Source of the DNA: Nemopilema nomurai
Taxonomy: Eukaryota; Cnidaria; Scyphozoa; Rhizostomeae; Rhizostomatidae
Direction: 5' to 3'
Assembly (NCBI GenBank): GCA_003864495.1
Contig: ML133493.1
Coordinates: 131,820-195,819, forward strand
DNA: 64,000 bases
Positions 49,101 through 54,990 of the stretch are shown piece by piece (within the stretch, counting starts at the first letter, position 1; every line of letters starts with the position of its first letter). The notes beneath the pieces were generated by a model. The model saw only the letters and a program-made list of their open reading frames with translations. It was not told the origin of the DNA and made no database searches. The position numbers were made by a program, and so were the translations under genes.

Positions 49101-52100
49101 TGATTAGATTAAATGTGGCTTTATAGCTTAAGATTATAGCTTAAGATTAGTAGGCATTATGGCTCTTCTATGCATTAGAGCTGCGTTGCTTCCTAAGAAA
49201 ATTCTTGGTAGTATATGAAATATAAATGTACCTGATACTAGGTTATAAAGCACAATACATAGGACACTTGGTATGCCAAAGTTATGTTTCCGTTGCTTCT
49301 TGCAATCGTGATGTTTATATTTACATTGACTGTACAGTTAGTTATATAAAATACATTTTAGCAGTCAGCTTACTACTACAGAACACTAGACAACATATCT
49401 TAAAACATCGATAAAAATTACCAAACATGTAAGACTACAAATACTAAAAAATGGCTTTAGAATAACTCTTCAATTAGAATCATTTTCGTGGAATATAACT
49501 TAAATCTAGACATTTTGCAGCAAAGGGCACATTTAACAACAACATAACCAATCTGCCAAGCTAGAGAAAAGCAGGACTCGATTCTCGCTACGTACTTGTA
49601 AAACATACTAAGGTTTCTTTTCAACGACAAGAAAGCAGTTTGACACTATTGTTATCTGTACGGTATGCTCTTGCGCCTGTCGCAAAACTTTTTGCACGTA
49701 ACTTTGTCTCTTTTTTATTCTAGCGATTCTTCTGCTATTTAGAATCATTTCTATTCAACTAAGGAATAAAACATCGCAGTAAATGTGTTTTAAGATCGAT
49801 CTAAACGATTCTATTAGCGCTGTTAGATAATGGATTCATTGAAAATTGAAAAAATCCTCGCAGTGTTGAGGGAGTAAAATCTTGTTTAGAGTTGTTTAGA
49901 GATCTAAGTATGTTTCGAGCATTTAAAAACTTTGAATTCTTTGAAACTAGGTTTAAAAATGTGGAGCCAACCAACAAAAATAAACGCTGTATACATTGCT
50001 GCTAAATACTTGCTCATTATCACGCTCCTGTTCAAATCACCAAGCAAACATTGCTTGCAACTAATATGGGAATTGACAAACTTCACTACAAAATGGCAAC
50101 CCAGATGGGACACACCAGACTCTTACCATTTACGTGAGATTATTAGAACAATAAACCTAGGAAATTTTTGCCCTGGAGTTGGTGGTGGATTAAAAACCAC
50201 CAGATATACACAACTTAAAGTTCCAATACACCAAATTTCATATGGGAAGATTTTGGAAATTTCTAACACAAGCCAACCAAACTTGTTATGCCAAAGGTGG
50301 GAACCGTTATTGAATGAAGTAAAAGAGCTCCATGAAATTAAAGAAGAATGTCTGTGTAACCCTTGACAAATTCAAAAGTAAAATGCAGCTTTGACAAAAA
50401 ACCAAATGTCCCAAACATAAAGAAGCAGTGCTTTCAACAGCTTGTATTAGCTCTTATGGAATGGATTGAAAAATTCTTTGCAGGTAGGAGAGAACAAAGC
50501 TGGCAGGAGAAAAGCCTGGTTTTAAACGAGATGAAACACTGATGAAACTAAGGCTAAAGTTATGCATGAAATAAACTAGGAACACCCTGACCCTAAAGCT
50601 CCATATTCGATCATTGCAACCTCTGTGGAGATACAAAGAAGAAATGTGTAAGGCTGTGTGATGATTCTTGTTGATTTTATTAATTGGAGAGCCCAATTGG
50701 ACACTGGATCATGCAGTTCATTAATTCTGCTAAACTTATTATTTTGATAAACAAACATTTGTGATGTCAGTGTAGAAATATATTGAAGTGATGCTCCAAA
50801 AACATGGGGTAGATGTTAATGATCACACTAGGAAAAATAATAGAAAAATTAACATAAAATCTGCTGTAAATAGGGTAGATGAAGTGGTACTTCTGACTAT
50901 CCCAAATCTGAACTATGGTGGTTTTATCAGAAAGAGTTGGGATTTACATAAAAAATGATGACTGACACAGACAAGAAAGAGCTATCATAAATTCATGTTA
51001 TTTTTGGAGTGACTTGAACTTCTACAATAATCTACCATCACTGACTACAATGGATAGCATTGACATTTGCAAGAATAGGGATTTAGGCTAAGGATGGGGA
51101 TATCCGAAACTGACTGAGATAGTTACCTTTTAAATGGAAGGCAGAACAGCAACCACTGCTTATAAATTGCCAAGGGAAGTTTGAACTGTCTTTTGAGGAA
51201 ACTACAATCAGTCAATGCTAATAAAATGGTAGGGGTGTGATGAATTGCACACTGTGCAGTCTTCGTCGTAAGGAAATCACCATTATTTCTTTCATGCGTG
51301 CGATTCACACTCTTACATATCTGTCTATTTCAGACCCTGTTTACAATGTTCCCTTCAAAAACGGTACCGTTGCAGTACAAAATTCGTTTCTGGATAGCAG
51401 AGAGCAAAAATTTGTTGTCTCTCCAGCAAATTTCTTCACCTTTCAGATTTTGCGTTGCTTTATGAAAGTGAGAAAAGTGCAATAAAGATTTTTGCTTGAG
51501 TTTTAGACTTCTTGTCACTGTTGACCTGAGATGACATTTACTTGACAAAGAGAGTTTTTCATCAATGTTTAGAAATAAAGGGAAGTTAAAAACAAGAATG
51601 GGGTTTTCAAAAAACTGCTTGGATCTATGAAGACCCAATTTTTCAGAAAATAAAAAATAGGCTAAATGGATTAAATAATAAAGAACCCTATACTGTGAAG
51701 GTTATGTTTATACGGCGCAGTTATATTTGAAACCATGCTGGATTGACAAACTTTCTGATATAGCGTTCAATTAAGTTTAAAGTTGTTATGAGACTATAAT
51801 TTCTTCTCTTTCGTTGGCAATCCAGATTTTATTGTTTATGTAAATACATAATTAATATGTATCTCCATCTCCATTGCAATAAACAAAGCCTCCTATCTAT
51901 TAGCATCAAGCATAGTGTACTAAATGCTCACTCTACTGTAGAATTCAAGCCACTTATGGACATAATAATCTCTGCACAGACAGGGCATTTTTTAACATAC
52001 TGAGTGGTGGAGGAATTGCTCCACCAGGCCCTTCGAGTTCCCCTACCACTGAAGAGAAAAATGGTACATTTGCCTCAAATTTCGGCCATTTCATGGCCCT

Positions 52101-54932
52101 TAGAGAAAAAAGTAACCAGTGTTTCAAAAGGTTGGTAACAAATTTCACGGCTCAATCAATGTTGATAGCAATCTTTTTATCACTATATTTCTCATTTATC
52201 CACTAGATTCATTGCTCAATTTACCAAATCTTAGTGTTTCCTTGCATTTTCAACCATACTCATGCTGAGATATTGCCTTTAAATTAATATATCCCACCGT
52301 TTCTCGTGTTTTGAGCCCATTTTTACCATATTAGCAATCAGTGCTGGTAGTGTTTCTAGCTGTCAAAAAATAGTCCCACACCATAAAATATTTTTTTGCG
52401 AAATAAGTCCCCGGAGCTTATTCAAGGACTTACAGTTGTGTCATATCTTGGAGGCAAAAGTCTCAACCCTAAAATAGTTCAGTATATATCACAATCTCAA
52501 GCGCCAATCCGAAAAGAGTTCTATGTCATTTTCTCTGGCAGTGTATAAGTGTGGGCCCTTAAGAAAACTGCCCCACCACTCAAAAATACTTAGAAAATGT
52601 CCTGTGGGGAATTTTTCGCGTTTGAATTCAAGTATTTTTGGCCACAAAGACCGGACAATGCTTCCACGATAGACCTTTACAAACACCTTGTATGATTTCC
52701 ATTCGAAGAAAACCTCTTATATTCATAATTAATTAACCTAAACGGGAAGGCAGAAATTTGAACAAAAGCTGACGACCACCATATTTCTGGGGGGATTCAA
52801 ACATAGCAAAGCGATTAGCCTATTTAAATAAAACAATTTTGGCAACTCAATCAACACATCATATCACAATAGGAAGACACAATAGGCACTATTAAAAGAA
52901 TTTGCTGATGTTGCTCAGCTAATGAAAACAAAATTTTCAATTTTTTGTTAAAGAAAACAATTTTATGAAGGTTGAAAGCAACGGTCAAGTCAAATATACA
53001 TCTCATGCGTGCAATAAGTCGCTCGCATTGTTGGCGCCATGCGTGTGCCGATGCCAAGGTGTGCAATGATGTGCAATTGCACTAAAGTACTTGATAGTAC
53101 ACAAATCTGTATGTGGAGTAGACTACATAACTTCATCATAAGAAACAATAAGACAAGGCTAGTCCTATCAATACATTCTTATAAACAAGCTTTAGGGATG
53201 TCAAACTGGGTGTAGTCAGCATTTGTAATTTGACATACTTTTTTGTGGCTAAACTTGAATGCTAGAATTTTTTCTGTTTCTAGTAAGATTCAGAACTGCA
53301 AGAGCTTTCATTTGGCAACAAAGCCATTGTTATAGGTGCTACAACACAGAAGTAATGTCAATCTGGGTGTGGTCCAAAGACCCCCAAATTGGAGAGTTTT
53401 TTCATTTTTGACAAGGGAGTTGTTCTGTACACTATCTAATGGCCTACAACCCAGAACCAAGGTGCTACTCACTTTGGAACGTATTGTAGGCACAGACATT
53501 CTTTAGATATATATAATACATCTCAAGTTGCCTCTATTTCACCATTTGTATAGCCTCGCACATTATGCAACACCTTCTGTACCTTCTGTAAGTGAAATCC
53601 TGCCATCAAATTTCAAAAAAATTTTCAAGCTTGGTCTTGTCCCTTAGCTCATATCTTAGCTCATTTAGCTCAGGCTGACAAGCTTTCCAAAAGTTTTTAC
53701 CATGCCACCAACATTATTTTTTCAACTCTTCATTGTATGATTAAATATTTTTCACACTTTGATTCTCCTTTTTCTTGACGTATCTTTTTATTGTATTTCT
53801 TATCAATGACTTTCTTCCTTACTAATTATTACTTTTTACAATTATTTATTCTTTATCTCTTTACAGCATTCCTCTTTCCATTCCTCAATGCAATTAATAC
53901 ATAGACAAAACAATATGCACATGTTAAAGCCTTTAACAATAAAAAAGCATTTAAACCACAGGATTTGATAACTACCTGGGTCAGTAAATAAATATTTCTG
54001 TTGCATAAGGCCAATTAAATGGTGGAAACGTGTTAGTACTTTGTGAATGCAATATATTGCTTTGAAGCACAGCTAAATTGTGGCTCAAAATAGAGTTCAA
54101 AGATGAAATTGTTCTCAATATCTTTCTAAGACTTTTTTATCAAACCATTTGAGAGCACTTTATCATTTCTTTGCAGTTTCTATGGATGATTCCAAGCAGT
54201 AAAGATTGGTTACATTACTTTATAACTCTGGTAAAAGAAAATGATGATATTGCCAAAAAATTAATGTAAACAATTAATCAAAATGTTTTTAAAAATGAAT
54301 AGTTGCAACTTGCCTTAATTATTCTCCTTTTTATGATGCCCACAATACCAGAAGCGTGGTTTACATTTTCTTCGGCAAGCATCGTCAACATGTTTATCAT
54401 TGGTTTGGAATTGAAGTCAAGGTCACTCAAAGAGGACTCGTATTCAAACAGTACTGACTCATCTTCGGCTGCCATGCCATTGAATCGTGTCTGAAAATGC
54501 AGCGAAGAGAGGGTAAAAACTACAACTTGGTTTTCCGATGACCTTCTTTCCCCCAAGTCTCATCCAGTCAGCAACGTTGGTTTGTTAAAAAGTCTTCAAT
54601 CACCTTACTGACTTGAGACATCCAATAATTTGGTGAACAAGATTTGAATTATCCAGCCCTCACTATTTAATTTTTTGACAGAGCTTAAAGTTTTACACAC
54701 TAATTGCAAAAGAAAATTAGTTTTACTTCGCCACTCTCTTCCCTCTCTGATGAAAACGAGTTCAGCACCATCTTAGTTCCCACAATGCAACTATAAGAGG
54801 TCGCTTCTGCGCATGCGCATCGGACTCGTGATCAGAGATTGTACCTCCAAACAAATCCTCATCGTAAGGAGCAGAATAGGATAGCAACTTGTCATCAATT
54901 TGGGAGGTACGTAGTATTTCAAAACTTACCAT
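27848..54932 (-). CDS. PCF11: PCF11, pre-mRNA cleavage complex 2 subunit (13 exons)
   Basis: Pcf11 is a nuclear subunit of cleavage factor II. It binds the RNA polymerase II C-terminal domain and the nascent RNA, and acts in 3'-end cleavage and termination. Exons (minus): 54930-54932 plus 5' UTR, 54314-54490, 48944-49070, 47305-47484, 42767-43471, 40625-42365, 33974-34132, 33578-33782, 32793-32973, 32330-32372, 32055-32146, 31590-31682, 27848-28108. All splice phases agree and give about 1,321 codons against ~1,555 in human. The CID (CTD-interacting domain) fills residues ~15-160, the conserved LKRRLDIGEITVDAYDALLS block begins near 400, and zinc fingers with CxxC pairs lie at about 1115 and 1210. 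The middle is low-complexity and charged, as in other Pcf11 proteins. One extra base in the third exon breaks the frame in this assembly. Introns of up to 6.5 kb are packed with TEs. Confidence 0.92.
29349..30927. mobile_element. hAT element with CAGTGGCGTAACG ends
   Basis: The ends are inverted: CAGTGGCGTAACG at 29349 and CGTTACGCCACTG ending at 30927. Flanks are CGTAAAAC (29341-29348) and CGCAAAGC (30928-30935), an 8-bp target duplication with two transitions. The 1,579-bp interior has no recognised transposase, so it is non-autonomous; it carries a LINE 3' fragment. It inserted into a BEL/Pao integrase. Confidence 0.85.
29835..30175 (-). mobile_element. LINE 3' end fragment
   Basis: The minus-strand frame 29982-30173 reads IQVIPVVIGALGSVSKEF, then QKTALLETARMLRRVL, which matches the conserved C-terminal end of a LINE reverse transcriptase family (VPVVVGALG...QKTALLGTARILR). 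The 3' tail at 29840-29872 is a run of ATT/ATC-type triplets. It is 5' truncated and nested inside the hAT element. Confidence 0.65.
31590..31682 (-). CDS. PCF11: PCF11 exon 12, second zinc finger
   Basis: VCQVCLEELDKFWDESLEEW followed by RYKNTTRVHGQ. Matches the Pcf11 finger C-x2-C...FWDEE-EEW-KN-IRVDGK. Acceptor TTCCTACAG, donor CAG|GTATGT, 31 codons, phase 0 at both ends. The finger's HxxC half is in the next exon. Confidence 0.92.
32055..32146 (-). CDS. PCF11: PCF11 exon 11, linker
   Basis: KSSIFEMQTKSGGVSSTATD then NSCSVLSDDE, a low-complexity linker between the two zinc fingers. Acceptor TTTTGCTAG, donor GAA|GTACGT. Phase 1 in, 0 out, which fits both neighbours. Confidence 0.75.
32330..32372 (-). 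CDS. PCF11: PCF11 exon 10, helix after zinc finger 1
   Basis: A 43-nt micro-exon encoding QWVEMDDVKDLDEQ, matching the DW-EFEEI-DLEE segment that follows the first finger in Pcf11. Acceptor TTGTTGTAG, donor AAG|GTGTGC. Phase 0 in, 1 out. Confidence 0.85.
32793..32973 (-). CDS. PCF11: PCF11 exon 9, first zinc finger
   Basis: Encodes RQGRFIDHLYAGTQCASCGL then YRDHLDWHFRTNRRGKD. This is the hallmark Pcf11 finger with CxxC and H-x4-H (HLDWH). Acceptor TTTTCAG, donor GAG|GTATGT. Confidence 0.95.
33578..33782 (-). CDS. PCF11: PCF11 exon 8
   Basis: GAKSDGGTSSEPNAF, VKELFHRLVSTGVI and VRFVMDDLK. The ELFHRLVSTGVI stretch is the short helix preceding the Pcf11 C-terminal fingers (LL-KL-STG-I in vertebrates). 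Donor AAT|GTAAGT. Phase 1 in, 2 out. Confidence 0.88.
33974..34132 (-). CDS. PCF11: PCF11 exon 7
   Basis: Begins after TTTGTCCAG with (V)LVLRECLQDSRDADYSL, then IPQDSPQTPLLPQAKFSAAC. The upstream AG at 34133 restores phase 1, continuous with exon 6; the nearer AG at 34107 would give the wrong phase. Donor CAG|GTACTG. Confidence 0.7.
34551..34595 (-). ncRNA. Decayed hammerhead-like motif in Penelope tail
   Basis: This is the position matching the better hammerhead candidates, but the core reads CTAAGGA instead of CTGANGA, and the GAA box is GGAAAAA without the preceding CGA. The closing stem GCATACT/AGTATGC is kept. Probably inactive. Confidence 0.35.
34914..35985 (-). mobile_element. PIF/Harbinger transposon, 1.07 kb, with TAA target duplication
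   Basis: The termini are inverted: AGCCTGATTTACACGAGACG on the left, and on the right the complement of AGCCTGATATGCACGGGGCG. Both flanks are TAA (34911-34913 and 35986-35988), the usual 3-bp Harbinger target. Subterminal regions repeat GCGAATTTTTCGC-type palindromes. The internal transposase is truncated. Confidence 0.92.
35300..35872 (-). pseudogene. Harbinger transposase, N-terminal part
   Basis: The minus-strand frame (likely start MQKKMASVRR near 35852) encodes YFFKYFRMSPPTYEVLLSFI, PKITKQRTNMRDPV, ERHGVTLRFLTAGDAQSTIA and EWKAIAKEFENKWNFPHVY. This is the conserved helix-turn-helix part of HARBI1/PIF transposases, up to the WNFPH block. In intact proteins GAIDGKH with the first catalytic Asp follows; here the sequence degrades and the rest of the DDE domain is absent. 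About half of a normal ~350-residue protein remains. Confidence 0.88.
36220..36475 (+). CDS. TE-associated ORF (Harbinger-like context)
   Basis: From ATG at 36220: MDNMHEMKMFGIISLLLSLV then ARLNAWLAVIYQRTHRQKMQ and an Arg-rich end. A hydrophobic helix precedes a basic tail. I recall similar short proteins in Harbinger-type elements of invertebrates but cannot name the family. It lies inside the GTTTACAC element. Confidence 0.35.
36940..37320 (-). pseudogene. Coiled-coil accessory protein, C-terminal part
   Basis: Combined minus frames read ATIDEFYVSSKSTMKDKRSN, LLQLMEWKRDKKLAKHL, LAHQEIQLKRKAMEKMEEGE and MKILANNMNELTNVI. A long charged helix of this kind ends the Myb/SANT-like second protein of Harbinger and related elements. 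The frame shifts at least once, so it is dead. The opposite-strand ORFs here are shadows. Confidence 0.5.
38010..38762. mobile_element. Non-autonomous hAT, 753 bp, perfect 8-bp target duplication
   Basis: The ends are CAGGGACGCCGGAGC and the complement of CAGGAACGCCGG. The identical octamer GGCCTGCC flanks both sides (38002-38009 and 38763-38770). Poly-C and poly-G runs lie just inside the ends, as in the full-length hAT at 20597-23393, which shares the termini; that family could have mobilised it. No ORF encodes a transposase. It inserted into the GTTTACAC element. Confidence 0.95.
38961..39371. mobile_element. MITE with ACACGCTTTTTTATA ends
   Basis: The left end is ACACGCTTTTTTATATAAGG and the right end is its complement form, both followed by AAGGAACC. 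Flanked by ATTT on each side (38957-38960 and 39372-39375). It contains several AGTTCCTTA-type short repeats and no ORF. It sits at the broken edge of the Penelope RT. Confidence 0.7.
39385..39650 (-). pseudogene. Penelope-like reverse transcriptase, N-terminal RT fragment
   Basis: The minus frame reads LRPVLSTIESSQHELAKWLS, ILDPVKIYSLRCIKDSFTF and FTNVPLDETIGICADALYRG. LRPxxS-x(n)-LAKWL and SLFTNVPLxETI are RT blocks of Penelope-like elements. Between KLEP and FTNVP the block with the first catalytic Asp is deleted. The downstream RT is cut by the MITE at 39371. Confidence 0.85.
39655..39870 (+). pseudogene. GIY-YIG endonuclease C-terminus of a Penelope-like element
   Basis: The plus frame reads AIGHYLLENPDCAV, FRIIGQARSSFHLGVLESVY and MENPILCRQKEFVFSLGLL, then TAA at 39869. 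This is the canonical end of the Penelope GIY-YIG endonuclease. It faces away from the RT fragment next to it, so it is an inverted terminal copy. The catalytic GIY-YIG part is missing here but partly kept in the 47.6-48.3 kb copy. Confidence 0.85.
39967..40398 (+). ncRNA. Hammerhead-like motif split by a MITE
   Basis: GTTTGCATACT then CTGAGGAGTGTCTGACGAAA up to 40005; after the MITE, AGTATGCAAAAAC at 40386-40398. Removing the MITE and one TTAA restores the same arrangement as the intact copies, with a closing stem of nine or more base pairs. Confidence 0.5.
40009..40382. mobile_element. 374-bp MITE with TTAA target duplication
   Basis: The ends are GGTTACGGTAAAC and its exact complement GTTTACCGTAACC. 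TTAA flanks both sides (40005-40008 and 40383-40386). TTAA targets are used by piggyBac and Kolobok elements; the termini do not decide between them. It is non-coding and inserted inside the hammerhead-like tail of the Penelope copy. Confidence 0.92.
40625..42365 (-). CDS. PCF11: PCF11 exon 6, large central exon
   Basis: Starts after TTTTTGCAG with LKRRLDIGEITVDAYDALLS, the conserved L-x-R-L-x-GEIT-x-D helix of metazoan Pcf11. The rest is charged and low-complexity: Arg/Gly-rich segments such as RPRYRQGTYGKPFDRPYPPE, and a KSHEQE repeat. Donor GCAG|GTACGT, phase 1. 580 codons. Confidence 0.93.
42767..43471 (-). CDS. PCF11: PCF11 exon 5
   Basis: ACLSETPIQASANSSKDPRT then LKIRSQVGPKNRGKG. Polar and disordered, with no folded domain except the helical end NERLLESMLFKERGFAEID. 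Acceptor CCTTTTTCAG; donor GAG|GTTGGT is weak but the phase fits. 235 codons. Confidence 0.85.
43844..43939 (-). CDS. PCF11: Possible alternative PCF11 exon
   Basis: A 96-nt open stretch with acceptor TCCTTCCTAG and donor CTG|GTATAC, phase 0 at both ends, so it could be spliced in between exons 4 and 5 without a frameshift. It encodes TEHGPNSNCDVMPEVADKRA and 12 more residues. No match to known Pcf11 sequence, and not needed for the model. Confidence 0.3.
44348..44640 (-). pseudogene. CR1-like LINE, RT C-terminal end
   Basis: RQRNLCIEIFKTVKRLNPEF, TTFGKNSLMSLGLQIWNGLP and IKNWDGTTCTCNVCKT, stop at 44348. This is the usual end of CR1-group LINEs (SLRSLGPKIWNSLP...IKNW-G--C-C--C). It belongs to the element whose endonuclease part lies at 45213-46569. 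A 10-bp (TATAGTTTTT)n run follows at 44290-44325. Confidence 0.8.
44645..45212 (+). mobile_element. 5'-truncated LINE inserted in another LINE
   Basis: The open frame 44639-45193 encodes the end of an RT: LLYACESWTISRADEQRIRA, MKSYRRLLGVTWKDRKTNEW, RRKLQYFGHLVRGGGTGRAV and GRGRPRRNWMGNITEWTGER. CESWTL...RRLLGISWKDR...FGH...RGRPR-NW is a very common LINE C-terminal signature. The element ends in a (TGA)n tail at 45192-45211. It is intact in frame, so fairly young. It splits the minus-strand LINE, on the opposite strand to PCF11. Confidence 0.88.
45213..46569 (-). pseudogene. CR1-like LINE, endonuclease and RT start
   Basis: Minus frames in order: FLVYRPPDSGNLNNFFNELS and LGDLNIDTQNEQHPGYNKL (AP endonuclease, with GDxN), then DALLTNRPAFFQNTCVFEPG and LSDHHRLVVTLLK (SDH active site), a basic region KNFNEYDFLNDVRS, and STGEDKIPPKLVRLAAKEL, the first RT block. 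Stops and frameshifts are present. A poly-C run lies at 46494-46505. The RT core between 45212 and 44640 is lost. Confidence 0.82.
47305..47484 (-). CDS. PCF11: PCF11 exon 4, end of CID
   Basis: GDEKVRVSLYKLRNTWRDCF, DTAIKKLDQNWPVAEAPPPS and SSIHINPMFLLK. Matches the last helices of the CID and the IHVNPKFL motif after it. Acceptor ATTCTAG, donor AAG|GTAATG, 60 codons, phase 0 at both ends. Confidence 0.95.
47641..47691 (-). ncRNA. Candidate hammerhead ribozyme in Penelope tail
   Basis: The minus strand reads GTTTGCATACT, then the core CTGAGGA (fits CUGANGA), then GTGTCGGAC, then GAAA, then AAGGTACTTTT, then A, then AGTATGCG. The outer stem GCATACT/AGTATGC is 7 bp. After GAA an AAAG/TTTT hairpin with loop GTAC forms the short stem III, and A fills the H17 site before stem I. 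Stem II is weak (about 2 bp). The 51-nt size and the place in a Penelope terminal repeat match reported Penelope hammerheads. Confidence 0.55.
48207..48263 (+). ncRNA. Candidate hammerhead ribozyme, inverted copy
   Basis: The plus strand has the same order: GTTTGCATATT, CTGAGGAGTGTCGGACGAAA, AAAAGTACCTTTA, AGTATGCGCAAAC. Core residues are kept; stem I has a mismatch from the T at 48216. It is the mirror copy of the motif at 47641-47691. Confidence 0.5.
48944..49070 (-). CDS. PCF11: PCF11 exon 3, CID core, with one extra base
   Basis: From CTTTTCAG: SNIKLKIPS, then after one surplus base LYLLDSILKNVGNNFIQAIT and ENLIEIFTNVFEN. This matches the CID helices KLPxxYLxDSIxKNVG...F..NLVxxFxxVFEK. 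The exon is 127 nt; 126 is required to keep phase 0 on both sides. The extra base lies near 49042 (AAAGGTGA on the plus strand). Donor AAT|GTAAGT. Confidence 0.9.
49071..54313. other. PCF11 intron 2, no other gene recognised
   Basis: A 5.2-kb intron. A 144-codon plus ORF at 49932-50366 has no recognised domain. Around 51990-52060 and 52550-52580 there are possible repeat ends (CTCCACCAGG, CCCCACCACTC). Nothing else could be supported. Confidence 0.45.
54314..54490 (-). CDS. PCF11: PCF11 exon 2, start of CID, GC donor
   Basis: After the strong acceptor CGCTGCATTTTCAG: TRFNGMAAEDESVLFEYESS, then LDFNSKPMINMLTMLAEENV. Matches the YQSSLEDLTFNSKPHI start of the CID. The donor is AAG|GCAAGT, a GC-AG intron with the consensus seen at such sites. 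Phase 0 at both ends. Confidence 0.92.
54808..54819. promoter_or_regulatory. NRF1-type palindrome
   Basis: TGCGCATGCGCA, a perfect match to the NRF1 binding consensus common in housekeeping promoters. It lies in the short first intron of the PCF11 model, about 110 bases inside from the ATG exon, so it may act as a promoter-proximal site. Binding is not shown. Confidence 0.5.
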
Positions 54933-54990
54933 GTTTCGTCCTTCCAACCTGTTTCCAATGCAAAGTTTATTTAATAGAGCATCACATGCT
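54930..54990 (-). CDS. PCF11: PCF11 exon 1 with the start codon at its 3' edge
   Basis: The minus strand reads GGACGAAACATG|GTAAGT. Splicing this donor to the acceptor at 54491 gives ATG ACA CGA TTC, in frame with the CID. Thus the likely start is the last codon of exon 1 (54930-54932); an internal ATG at 54475 (MAAEDES) is the alternative start. The upstream limit is a guess. Confidence 0.6.
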
